NCBI GenBank assembly: GCA_900618795.1 | Contig: UYJD01000002.1 | Coordinates: 2,186,908 to 2,250,907, forward strand | From: Cyanodermella asteris | Lineage: Eukaryota; Ascomycota; Lecanoromycetes; Ostropales; Stictidaceae | DNA length: 64,000 bases | Reading direction: 5' to 3' | Shown: piece after piece, positions 45,168 through 55,111 of the stretch | How the letters are laid out: every line of letters starts with the position of its first letter | Position numbering within the stretch: the stretch's first letter is position 1 | The notes under the pieces: model-generated | The model's database searches: none | Told to the model about the DNA's origin: nothing | What the model saw: only the letters and a program-made list of their open reading frames with translations | Position numbers and translations under genes: made by a program

Positions 45168-45427
45168 ATGAAGCAGATGGTTTACTTTCCCCACGCAAAC
45201 TTGCGCGAAGTGCCAATCTGCATCAGATCGAGTTTCTGATTGGATAGACCATGACCGACATAGCGGAGCATAACGTGAGGAAAAGGCGGTAAAAGAACAA
45301 TGCGAGCCCCCAGCAGCAGGACCATGTTCTTCTACAGGAGAGAAGCTGAGTTCAAGACAACAGGCTCCGCGCCCTCTGCTAGCGAGAAGATCACTGAATG
45401 GATGCCCGCCTCCTACTGCGCCAGGTT

Positions 45428-45979
45428 CTAGCGAGGAATTGTTTGGACGGACAACATGCCTGCTTCTCCGCATCTCGTTTCTGCAGGCTGACCCAGGCAC
45501 TCTGAGAGGTCCAGCAAAACGTTGCTGCATCGGAAGTAACAATCAGCTAAATTCTGACTCTGAACTTGCGAGGCTGGTAAGAAGCGGGGCGAGATGCCGG
45601 AGTCGCGGGAATATGCATGTCTGCACGCCATATTGGCAGCCTCGATGCCTAGCTCCGCTGCAGCTGTTCGATCTTGGGCGACCGCAAGCCATCGTTGAAG
45701 ATCCGTCACAAGACATTCTTGACCGTTCTTTAGTCTGTGACTACCAAGATGCACGAAAGGTGTGGTAGCCAGCCAAAAGCGATTGTGATTGGCATTTGAC
45801 GGGGCAGATTGGAGGTGTGTGGAAATGCGGTACAAGATCGTTGGTACGTCGTGCAGCAAAAACTCTGTCGTGTTGGTGATAGTTTGATCGAGGTCCCACA
45901 CGTCGACATGCTGCTCGAGGCAGGTAGAACCAATAGATCGAAGAGGTACAGGTTTTCGTGTGAACTTCTTTCGGCCCAT
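45428..45979 (-). CDS. Hypothetical protein (uncertain)
   Basis: A 183-aa minus-strand frame from an ATG at 45979 (MGRKKFTRKPVPLRSIG). The amino-acid text looks coherent (VDVWDLDQTITNTTEFLLHDVPTILYRI, FWLATTPFVHLGSHRL, CLVTDLQRWLAVAQDR, LADCYFRCSN) and contains a hydrophilic basic start, but no domain is recognised and no splice extension is obvious. It is convergent with DIM1. It could be a small orphan gene or a chance open frame. Confidence 0.33.
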   Translation of the reverse strand: MGRKKFTRKPVPLRSIGSTCLEQHVDVWDLDQTITNTTEFLLHDVPTILYRISTHLQSAPSNANHNRFWLATTPFVHLGSHRLKNGQECLVTDLQRWLAVAQDRTAAAELGIEAANMACRHAYSRDSGISPRFLPASQVQSQNLADCYFRCSNVLLDLSECLGQPAETRCGEAGMLSVQTIPR

Positions 45980-48900
45980 TGTGCGCCCTAGAGCTTCTCG
46001 TGAAGTATCGACTCGAGGTCATTGTGAAGATTGACGTGTGTTGTAGTTTCTGCTAAAAGCATCGCTTCGCGTGGCCACAAGGCCAGCCGTGCCGGAAATT
46101 AGAATTACGTGTTTCCCTCACAACCTTTGTCACTCATGGCCCAAATCGTCTGCTCGTCGGCGAGATGATGCGCGACAGATGCGAGTACTTCCTGCAGTCT
46201 CGTCCCAACATTCAACACGGCCGCCGGAAGCGCGCTCGTGGAAATCGATAGGCTCACGGCCGTTGCTCTCCTGCCACAGTTCTTACCGCGTTCGGTTCCT
46301 GCTGTTGCTTGTCCAGTCGTCCACACCTTTCTCGTGTGCATTATCTTCCCCCCGGCAGCCTGTCTCAGCGTTTGGCCAGATCAAGAGGACGGTCTCCGGA
46401 GCATGTCGACAGGCAAACGGTTTGCAAACGGACAGGGTATACCCCGGAGCTTTATTCAAGTTACAGCACTCTTATGTATATCACGCTTCTACCGTTACCA
46501 TAAATATGTCTGCACCATGCTCGTATCGCGCTCGTGCCCCCCCGGTCGAAAGTGGGGAAAAGAGCAAGGGCAAAGTGCAGGGATGTCGCGACCATTACTG
46601 TGGGGATCTAAAGAGCAGACACTTCCTGCACAACTGGTGAGAAAAGTTGTTCACCGCAAGCGTGCTGGCGGTGATTATTATTATTGTCTTCGCAACGAAT
46701 CGTTCGCTGCGATTGCCGCTCGTCGCCGTTCACTTTTCGAACCCGAGACATCCGGGCGGAACCATAACCTGTCGCTCGGCGAGTCGGTCGGTGCCAAGGG
46801 GGTCTTGGCTCATCGCGTTTGACTTTGATCGTACAGTCGTTAATGAAAGTTTTCAACAGACTTCTCTTCGGCTCCAGCGCAAGGCACCCTTTACCTTGGT
46901 TCAGGAGAACATATTACAGTACTTTGCATAAGTTTTGTGTTGTTCGTTGCTGACCTAACATGCTACCGACCCGATCGTCTGGCGTGCAGAGATCGATCGC
47001 GAGAAGGCATAAAGTTGGGCTCGACGGTGGGCCTGCTAGCCTGGACCTGTCTGTACCAATCTCAGCAAGCCCGTGCGTGCGTCTAGAGAAGTCATTGACC
47101 GGTTGTGGTTGTTCATGTATGTACGGTTGTGGGTGCGTCGAAAGGTGAGCAGCCTGTGGCCGCCAAAGTGAGACACTCCGGCTATGTATTGCCTTGTGCC
47201 CTTACTGCTGCCACCATTGGAACATGCCTAGACACCCGAGGTCAGCGGGCGATGGCAGCGCCCTGGCTGAGGCTGGCCTCCTCTGTTGGCCCTTTCCGGG
47301 GTCTCCTCGAACGTGGACAATTCGTTTCCATGATAGGGGCGCCATGTTCCTACGTCGACAGCGGCCAAGGTGCAAACATGTCAGCCTCCTTCGCTACGGG
47401 AGGGTACGCGACTCGTCGGGCCAATAATTCATCATGTGAAGTCATTTCAGCAGCCGACGCACGGGAGCTTGGGCGGTACAGTACCACCGTTCCATTCCAG
47501 ATTGCTTTCATAGCGCACAGTCTGGACTAGGCCTAGCCTGGACAGACCGAATGAGATCGACTGCACGCCCGTCATAATGCTGAGTGGCAGCGCCTACGGG
47601 CCGCCATGGCTGGCTGTACGTACCGTGCAGCTGTCAAGCATTTTGTCATGGAGGCGACGCGGCGCTAGCAGGGATGCTGGCGTCAAGTCTAGAGCTGCCC
47701 GAGCTGCCCTGAGGTCGTAGTTTCGGCCGCACTTCGGATCGGGCCTTCGGCGGCGGACAAAGCTCGTGGATCAGAAGCTGTTCCTGACGATCAAGCCCGG
47801 GGGGACGAAGGGACGAACCGTCGGGGGATCGCATGTGTGTACATACACGTGAGAGCATCGCATCGCGTCGCATCGTCACTTTGTTTGCCTCGCTTCGCTT
47901 CGCGTTTATACTTGTCGTACCTGCCCGAAACTTCTTCCTCTAAAGTCCAGAGTCAGATACTGTAGAACGTGTACGCCGATTGTGGAAAGCGGGCGTCGAC
48001 TCGGCCCATCGACGCTTTGACCGTGACAGTCCTCGAATGCTTCCCTTCTCCATGTACTATTTTGTTCTGCTCCTCGCCAGCCATCATACGACTGCGAATT
48101 ATTATCGGACGAAAAGCACAGCGTTCGCCGGTGCGTGGCGTGCCATTAACCGCATTTGAGACTTCTTGCTCGTAGTGTCATGCAGGATGACCTCCACGCT
48201 TTGACTTTTCCGCACAAGACATACTGTAACACGCTTCCTTTGACCATCGGGTCCTTCGATGCATTGCGTTGACGCACTCGGATGCCTCGCATGCCCTGCA
48301 ACCATGCGCTGTCCAGCTTACGCTATGGAGCTATCTGCATCCTGCTTTTGCTTCTTCAGTGCTTGCCTCAAGACTGTTTGGCCACTTTGTCAGCTTAGCA
48401 GCTTACACATCTCCACACTCAGACCGTGATTGATCGCGATTCGTCGGGCAGACTGTCTTGGACCTGGGACTTCCTAGTCACCATCGACGTGGTACGTGAA
48501 GTACGTGGAAATGTACCCACCCCTGAGCACAGTCTGCACCATCCAGCCATCTCGACGGTCGCTGCTTTCGCTAATCGTAGTGATCGACATATACTTGATC
48601 TCGACACGAGCGGTAGCTTGAAAGTCGCCTGTACTGCATTGCCGTACCACGGCCAGCCGTCGACTGCAGCGGCTCGCAATAATGCGGTTGAGTCGAGCCG
48701 TGGCCATCAGGAAATAGCCGCCCAATTTTTCAATGTCTCACCTGGACGACGACTCGCTGTCCGCGGTAGACATGCGCAGGTACTTCCATACCGAGGCGAG
48801 AGACACCCGTCTTACCACCACGTTGCGACCGTTGAGTACTGCAGTGTTACTGTGCTCGAGATGAGTCCGTACAGCGGAGTTGCTTCGAGGATGTTTCCAG

Positions 48901-49632
48901 GCTAGAAGCCGCAAGGATGGACGACATGCGCCTTGTAGAACCACTCGACAGATTTCGAATTTCCACAGATGCCCGAACCACCACCAAGCCACCGCTTGGA
49001 AGGCCAGAAGAGGCATGTTTATTCGAGGGTAGCCCGGCTTGTCTAGCCTGCAGTCGAGCCATGTGGGGGGCTTTTGCTGCACGTCCGCCTGCTGGAGGAA
49101 GGTTTTTGGAACGTCGGCTTGAAGCTCCTTTCTTCCGTCGACTTGATTTCTTACGCTTTCCCCTACTCGGCAATTGGAGCTTACCATGGCTGACGACTGC
49201 AGCTAGACCTCCTGTCCGCTGATGAGGCTCCGGCCGTATGATTCCTCGACTTCATTTCGCCAACCTCTAGTGCATTTGGGACCTTCGCGATCGGGCTCCA
49301 GCCTTCTGCTCAGGCCGTTTCTGTACACAGGGTCCCTTCTGCAGTCCATACATGCCTGTCGGTATCAAGTCCTGGTCTCGACCAAGCTCCCTAGGCGTCC
49401 TATACCATCGGCGTCTGGATGCTTCGCGATCTAGCCGGACCCGTGGTTTGCAACTGAGCACTGGCGGACGATCGAGCTCTCTGTGTAGTCTGGTCTAGCA
49501 GCCCTTGTCAGTATCGTTGGCTTCAGCATGTTATATTAGAGCTCTTCTCCTCCCCTTCCTGGATGTTGTTTTCCCCTTCACCCCTCCAAGTCATTCGCTC
49601 CAGACCGCCGTCAATCGTTCGAAACGGTCATC
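45980..49632. other. Gene-poor 3.65 kb region
   Basis: The longest gene-less stretch. It contains many overlapping frames up to 195 codons on both strands (for example 46238-46822 and 48426-48905), none with a domain, a consistent start context or a compatible splice model. Near 47825-47910 are short repeated motifs (GTGTACATACACGTG palindrome-like; GCATCGCATCGCGTCGCATCG; CGCTTCGCTTCGCG). I see no transposon protein or terminal repeats. It may hold long promoters, non-coding transcripts or decayed sequence. Confidence 0.4.
49532..49632 (+). promoter_or_regulatory. Core promoter of the secreted cysteine-rich protein gene
   Basis: A TATATTA box begins at 49532, 100 bp before the ATG. It is followed by a long CT-rich tract (about 49541-49590), the layout seen in strongly expressed fungal genes. 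The downstream gene has very strong C-ending codon bias, which fits. Confidence 0.5.
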
Positions 49633-51036
49633 ATGAAGGCATTCACTTCACTTCTCCTCGCCGCCGTGGCTGTCCAGGCCAGCGTTGTCCCCCGTGACGA
49701 TGGCAGCTCCCCCAACTTTGCTTCCATCACCGCCCAGCCCCAGCCGAGCGTGACCGGTCCCACTACCGGGGCTGCTATTCAGACCAACACACTCAACGCT
49801 GTGCAGGCTTCCAGCACCGGTGCCGCCGCTGCGACTGGCACCAGCAACTCGAAGCGTACCATCTGCTGGTGCTTCGGCGACTGGTGCTTCGGATTCTGCC
49901 CTCCCAAGTCGAACCCCCCACCGCCGCCTTCTGCTCCGACTACCACTGCTCCGCCGACCACCACCGCACAGGCTACCACTGCCCAGCCAACTGCTTCCGT
50001 TTTCACCACCCCAGCAACTTGCACCCCGACATCCTACACCCCCTACTACCCTGCTACCTCGACAGTGACCCCCAAAAACACAGGCACCGTTTCTTCTGCC
50101 TCATCATGCCCTACGCAGCCCGAGGCCGGAACCTACTGCGGATTCATCAACCCTGAGGATCCCTGCGCTCCTCAGCCCGACGGCTACGGCCCCGTCTCGA
50201 ACCCGGACACTCCGGATGCTTTCAAGACCAACCCCCAGTGGGCTCAGCTCGCCAACGCTGCCGTTGCCCCTGCTGGCTACGATCGCGTCTTCACCAATCT
50301 GAACGGCTCCGTCTCCGCCCCCAACTACCTCGGCCTGACTACCCTGAAGAGTTACGACGTCAACGCCTGCGCCTCCAAGTGCGAGTGCACTCAGGGCTGC
50401 TCGTCCTTCAACCTGTACATCGAGCGTGACCCGTCCCTGAACCCGACCAACAACGACAACAACAACCCGACTGTCTGGGGCACCTACTGCCCCAACCCGG
50501 CATCCATGACCAGCTTCAAGTGCACGCTCTGGGGCGGCCCCATTTCCGCCAAGGACGCGACCAACTACGGCCAGAACCGCGAGGGCTTCCAGGTCGTCAT
50601 CGCCGGCAGCAACGGCTACACCCTGCAGCCCACCTCGCCCAAGACCCCTCCCAGCCAGCCGCAGCCCGGCTGGGGTAACCCCCACCACTGCGGCGGCGGC
50701 GGAATCGACGGCAGCAAGCACCACATGGGCGGCCACTTCTTCCCCGGTCCCTTTGACGTCCGCATATGTGTTGCTTTCGCCGAGGCTCAGACCAAGAAGA
50801 ACAGGGACGCTTGCGCTCCTGGCGGAAGCTACGACGCCTGCAACTTCTGGAACGCGTACGCCCTGAAGAGGAACGGCCAATACTACGGTATGTTCTGTGC
50901 TCTGTTCACCGACAAGCCGGACAATCCCGAGGGCATCTTCACCGGTGGCTTCTCGGTTGGCTTCCAGTGGGATGTCGACTGGTCGTGGTCCCAGTACAAG
51001 GACTCCGCCAGCTGGGACTTTGGTATCAAGAACTAA
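49633..51036 (+). CDS. Secreted cysteine-rich protein with Pro/Thr linker
   Basis: Intronless, 467 aa. The signal peptide is MKAFTSLLLAAVAVQASVV, followed by PRDD. At about 45 comes GAAIQTNTLN, then SKR-TICWCFGDWCFGFCPP, a Kex2-type site before a Cys/Trp/Phe-rich stretch. A Pro/Thr linker (about 95-155) follows. The C-terminal region (about 155-467) starts CPTQPEAGTYCGFINPEDPC. It contains NACASKCECTQGCSSFNLYIERDPS, a cysteine pattern resembling PAN/Apple-like folds, then VWGTYCPNPASM, KCTLWG and EGFQVVIAGSNGY. The end is RNGQYYGMFCALFTDKP...SWDFGIKN. I know such secreted families from Dothideomycetes but no function. Codon use is strongly biased to C at third positions, pointing to high expression. 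Confidence 0.82.
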   Translation: MKAFTSLLLAAVAVQASVVPRDDGSSPNFASITAQPQPSVTGPTTGAAIQTNTLNAVQASSTGAAAATGTSNSKRTICWCFGDWCFGFCPPKSNPPPPPSAPTTTAPPTTTAQATTAQPTASVFTTPATCTPTSYTPYYPATSTVTPKNTGTVSSASSCPTQPEAGTYCGFINPEDPCAPQPDGYGPVSNPDTPDAFKTNPQWAQLANAAVAPAGYDRVFTNLNGSVSAPNYLGLTTLKSYDVNACASKCECTQGCSSFNLYIERDPSLNPTNNDNNNPTVWGTYCPNPASMTSFKCTLWGGPISAKDATNYGQNREGFQVVIAGSNGYTLQPTSPKTPPSQPQPGWGNPHHCGGGGIDGSKHHMGGHFFPGPFDVRICVAFAEAQTKKNRDACAPGGSYDACNFWNAYALKRNGQYYGMFCALFTDKPDNPEGIFTGGFSVGFQWDVDWSWSQYKDSASWDFGIKN

Positions 51037-52399
51037 GTGTCGGGCCGGAGTGTGATTCAATGATGGTGATGTTGTGGAGGGAACGAGCTTGAGAGAACTT
51101 GCATTTTCTGCGCGGTGTGGAACTCGTGCGGTATGACTATCCTTTTGATAGATTTCTTTAACTCAAATATAGAATTTCGATGCCCAACCACATGTACTCT
51201 TCAATAGGTGCTTCTGATGTGTTGCAGGTCAACGGTGCTAAAATCAATTGCCGCCGGTGGCACTCAACGGTTCCACGGCACAAACCTGGCAGTTAGTTCC
51301 GCAGCCCGAGCCCAAACTAGCCGGCCAAAATTTCGAAAGGTTGAAAGGAGGCGCGGTGACACAGTGTTTGAGGCAAACGCAGACTGTAGAATAGCTCTGC
51401 AGCTACGTATTCATGTCTGTTGCGTTGATCCCGGGCCGAGTTTGCAGTACGACTCGACGTCCGAGCCGCTTTCCGAAGTATTTTCTGGATGTCTAGCAAA
51501 GTACGTGCGGGGGCGTACTCACCTACACACCTGCGCAAATACCTCCCAGTCTACTCGCCCAAATGTTCACATAGGTGTGTTTGCAAGGACTTCTTCCGGT
51601 TCATTCCCGAGTACGCGAGCAGCTACGTGAGCAGCCAGTCACCGACATGGCTCGGTACCCATTTGAGTACCAACGGGAGTGCTTTTGCACACACTGAGAT
51701 GCCAACATCGAGCGACACCCCTATGGCTATTGACGGGATGACTCCTCAAGGTAGGATACCTAGCCTGGGCACGGAAGTTACAGCACACGCGGCATCGGTC
51801 ACGCATGTGCTATCCGGGCAAACGTGAAAGCAGCTCCGTCAGGCGCACAGCCTACTATTGACAACATTGCGTCGCGGGTCTGACTCATGCTGTTCCATTG
51901 GGGCACGCGTTGCATTGGAACCGCAGTTGGAATCACAGTTGAGCCGTCATTGAATGTTTGTCGCGCTGCAAAAATTCTTGCAAAGCGATCTTTACTTGCT
52001 GCTGACCTCTTCATCCTTCACAATCCGCGTTGATGCATATGAAAGGCATTTGCGCCAACACACCAACAACTCATGATTCGCGTCGATGACCGAGGAAAGC
52101 GTTGGCGCCAACACGTCAATCAAGGCTAAGAGCAATTCCACTATAAAAGTCGTTTGATCGATTCAGCTCTCCTCCTCAAGCATCTCCGCAATCGAGCTGT
52201 ACCCGTGGTTAGCTCAGCATTGCACGTCCGACAAACGAAGAACAAGGTCTGGAGCGATACCCTCGTCGCAAAGTAAATGATTCCATAGTTGCCGCATTTT
52301 CGAGAGTGTTTGTGAGCGATAGTTCGATGATACTAACTTCGGTACGATAGCAACAGAAACGCACCGAACGCAAGCAAAAGGAACTTCAGCTTACGAATC
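51037..52399. other. Intergenic 1.36 kb, no gene seen
   Basis: No supported gene. At about 52047-52062 and 52100-52115 two similar motifs (TGCGCCAACAC and TGGCGCCAACAC) lie about 53 bp apart upstream of the next gene, possible binding sites for a regulator. The right end is the promoter/5' UTR of the caspase-fold-like gene. Confidence 0.4.
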
Positions 52400-54511
52400 A
52401 TGTCTTCGTCCCGAGCTGTTTTCCCACACCAGCTTCCCCCTCGCGTGGAGCCTTATGAGGCTGGTGGCCAGAACCGTACCGACATTTTCCAGCATACTAC
52501 CCTTGGTGGCAAAGCTTTCGTCTCGAGGTGCCCGATTCCTGACATCAAGAACAACACCAGGATTGTCGCTGTGTGTGGGATCGCTGACGATCAGGCCAGC
52601 TACACAGTGCAGCCTAAAACGTCAAAGGACACAAAGGGCGCGACTATGTACAAAGATTGGGGCTGGGCAAAGCAAGACGAGGATGGTTGGTTCTTTTCAG
52701 ATTTCTTTCTCATGTACCATCTGCTCCGTGGCGCCAAGGGCAAACAGGTATGGCTCGCTTGCGTCGAGCCAGCCAAACTTGTCCAAAGATATGGTAATTA
52801 CCATCATGGGCAGCCCGGTAATGTCAAGTGGGAGGACGATGGCAAGCCTTCTCCAGGTCTCCCTGCCGACCGCCGAGTGGTTCTCAGTAAGGAGCTGCTT
52901 CCGCAGGTTGCCGAAGTCGCCGTCGTGGAGCCGTCTCAGCTCAAGAGCCGATTCCTTGACGAAGTAAAGAATGCGCACGATCAAGCGTTGAAAGATGGCT
53001 CTGACCTGCTGATTCTGATGATGAGTCACGGAGAACAGATGAGCAGTGCTATCCAACTTGGAAAGAGAGATGACCAAATATGGCTGCGCCCCACGGAATT
53101 GTATCCTTACATCACCACTAGCGGGCAGAGAGCCGTGCCGGTAACAATCATGTCGACATCCTGCTATGCAGGGCGGTGGGCAGTTACGAAGCCCGGTACT
53201 AACAAGCTCAATGTGACCGCTTTGCTGGCGTCGAATCATGGGATACAGTCCAACTACCATGTAGCTGCCCCTGTGAGCGGTTCGCTTAGTGGCGGTCACT
53301 TTACGACCGCAGTAACAAAAGCACTGGCGCGTTGCGAAATCTCAGGCTTAACTGATGAAGATCTCGAGGAGTCTGATGAGCAAGAGAAGCACGAGTCCGG
53401 TCAGGAGGAGCAGGGAACGACATTTGCCGCTCTTGTCACCCTTGTCGACAACATTTGTCAACAGGAAGTGGCCCTTCATACGCTTCTTGATAATCAATTC
53501 TCGTTTGCTGCGCAAGACGACGAGTGGGAACAGCATTACGGGAAGCGGACGGGAATGCCGATGACTGGTTTCGCCAAACGCTGGGAAGCTTTACCGAAGG
53601 CGCCTATGCCAACGGTCACGCCAACTGACTTGCAAACGAGTCGCACTGGGGGTATCAGACGCCCAGAGTTCCCTGTCGGTACCAAGGAGGCGTGGGTCGC
53701 TTACAAGTGCAGGCAATACTTCGCCACCAATCCCGGACCTGACGAGCTTCTGAGCAACCACTTCCCGCACAATAACATCAGAGCTTGGTGGTCGGGTGCA
53801 CCCAGACACAAGCCCGAGATACTGCCGATGATTGAAGCCTGTGTTGACGAGCGCATACGGCTGACAGATGCTGCGAACCGCTGGGTCAGACACTTGAAGA
53901 TTGAGCAACCTCCGTGCGAGGATTTCATCAACATCAGAGCCAACATCATTGCCCTCACCCCCGAACAGGGCGGCCGTTACGACGCAATCTTCGACATGTG
54001 GGAACATTGGCAGATTTTTGAGCAACCTTGCCGCACACTGATGCGTTTCTACCCCAAGCCTCTTGAGTATATCACTCTGGCGGCAACGTATGCCGGCTGG
54101 ACCGAGGAACGGATGAGGACGGAGCTCGCGGCGTGTTTCCTGAACCAGAGTGCCGAAAGCGAGTCGGCTACCGGCGTGCCTCTCGTTCCAGGAGTTCGAC
54201 GCGACGTCGAGGCAGCTCTTGTCCTGAAAGCAACGGCCTGGGACAGACTGAGACAAGGTCTCACGGACTTTGCTCAGTCAACCAAGAAGCGGATGCGCGC
54301 TCAGTCGTCGGCTTCTGTCCAGTCAATGTCGCCGACGAAATCAATGTCGCCTCGCAAATCTTTTGCTTCGCTCCGAGGCTCATCGCCCGCAAAGCCCGGC
54401 TCGTCGTGTCCGGATCTGACGCCGCGAAAGTCGAACGCCTCCCTCCGCAGCACTTCTCCGGTGAAGAAGATTCGGAAGATGGCATCCGGCCTGCTTTCGT
54501 TTGGACGCTGA
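52400..54511 (+). CDS. Caspase/legumain-fold-like hypothetical protein with SP-rich tail
   Basis: Intronless, 703 aa. The N-terminal third reads as a caspase-like fold: a first strand IVAVCGIADDQAS, a strand before a helix (VWLACVEPAKLV), then DLLILMMSHGEQ with His 210 and VPVTIMSTSCYAGRW with Cys 255. A His...Cys pair 45 residues apart, each after a hydrophobic strand (hhhhxSHGE and hhhxxxSCYAG), is the hallmark of clan CD peptidases (C13, C14, gingipains). The middle (about 420-620) is helical and unrecognised. The tail has repeated SP(T/R)K motifs (SPTKSMSPRKSF, SPAKPG, LTPRKSNA, TSPVKK), like CDK sites or DNA-contacting SPKK motifs. There is no signal peptide, so it is probably cytosolic or nuclear. 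The fold is inferred by eye; activity is untested. Confidence 0.7.
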   Translation: MSSSRAVFPHQLPPRVEPYEAGGQNRTDIFQHTTLGGKAFVSRCPIPDIKNNTRIVAVCGIADDQASYTVQPKTSKDTKGATMYKDWGWAKQDEDGWFFSDFFLMYHLLRGAKGKQVWLACVEPAKLVQRYGNYHHGQPGNVKWEDDGKPSPGLPADRRVVLSKELLPQVAEVAVVEPSQLKSRFLDEVKNAHDQALKDGSDLLILMMSHGEQMSSAIQLGKRDDQIWLRPTELYPYITTSGQRAVPVTIMSTSCYAGRWAVTKPGTNKLNVTALLASNHGIQSNYHVAAPVSGSLSGGHFTTAVTKALARCEISGLTDEDLEESDEQEKHESGQEEQGTTFAALVTLVDNICQQEVALHTLLDNQFSFAAQDDEWEQHYGKRTGMPMTGFAKRWEALPKAPMPTVTPTDLQTSRTGGIRRPEFPVGTKEAWVAYKCRQYFATNPGPDELLSNHFPHNNIRAWWSGAPRHKPEILPMIEACVDERIRLTDAANRWVRHLKIEQPPCEDFINIRANIIALTPEQGGRYDAIFDMWEHWQIFEQPCRTLMRFYPKPLEYITLAATYAGWTEERMRTELAACFLNQSAESESATGVPLVPGVRRDVEAALVLKATAWDRLRQGLTDFAQSTKKRMRAQSSASVQSMSPTKSMSPRKSFASLRGSSPAKPGSSCPDLTPRKSNASLRSTSPVKKIRKMASGLLSFGR

Positions 54512-55111
54512 TGAAGCGACCGGCATTCCGTCTCGTCTGGCTCAGAGGATTACTTTCAGCAGGGCGTGGAGACTCTGCAACTTGCGGCGATCCTCAAGGG
54601 ACCCGCGTATATCGCGTTTGGGGATCAGGTCGTGCATTATGCTTTTTCTTTTGTGTTTCAAGGTTGCTGAGGGTATTGCGGATAGAATGATGTTGATGCA
54701 AACAGAATAATTACGATGCGAATAGAATCACATTGATGCCAAAGATACATGATTGGGCCTGTTCCTTAGATGCCTGCTTTGGCGCCGGCCTCCTAAGCGG
54801 CCGCTGAAAGCTAGGCCACTTCGCTGGCCGGCAGCTGGAATGCAGGGCACTTTAGCTGCCTTGAAATAGCTGACATCCCAGGCGGCTAAGGCTGTATAGC
54901 TGAGGCTGTACTGGTGGTCTCAAACGAGGCGATATACGTGGTTGACTACCTCTCTAGATTGGCCAGCTTCGCCATATAGACTAATCTACGGCTTGACATA
55001 CATACGTGCTCTTGCCTCTGTTTTCGACAGAATTCATAGCATGGGAGTCCACCTGCAGTACTCCAGCCCTCAAGCCGCAACATCAATCGGTAATTCGAAC
55101 GCGGACCGTCT
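54512..55111. other. Intergenic with GC-rich palindromic stretch
   Basis: 600 bp. Between about 54778 and 54925 lies a stretch dense in GGCC/GCCGGC/CAGCTG palindromes, including GCGGCCGC and a GGCCA-CTTCGC-TGGCC hairpin (54814-54829). It could be a structured RNA or a repeat remnant. No gene is seen. Confidence 0.4.

Noticed and set aside
50104-51060. 318-codon minus-strand frame
   Set aside because: Antisense to the C-biased secreted protein gene at 49633; the text is Val/Gly/Ala repeat-like, as expected of a shadow.
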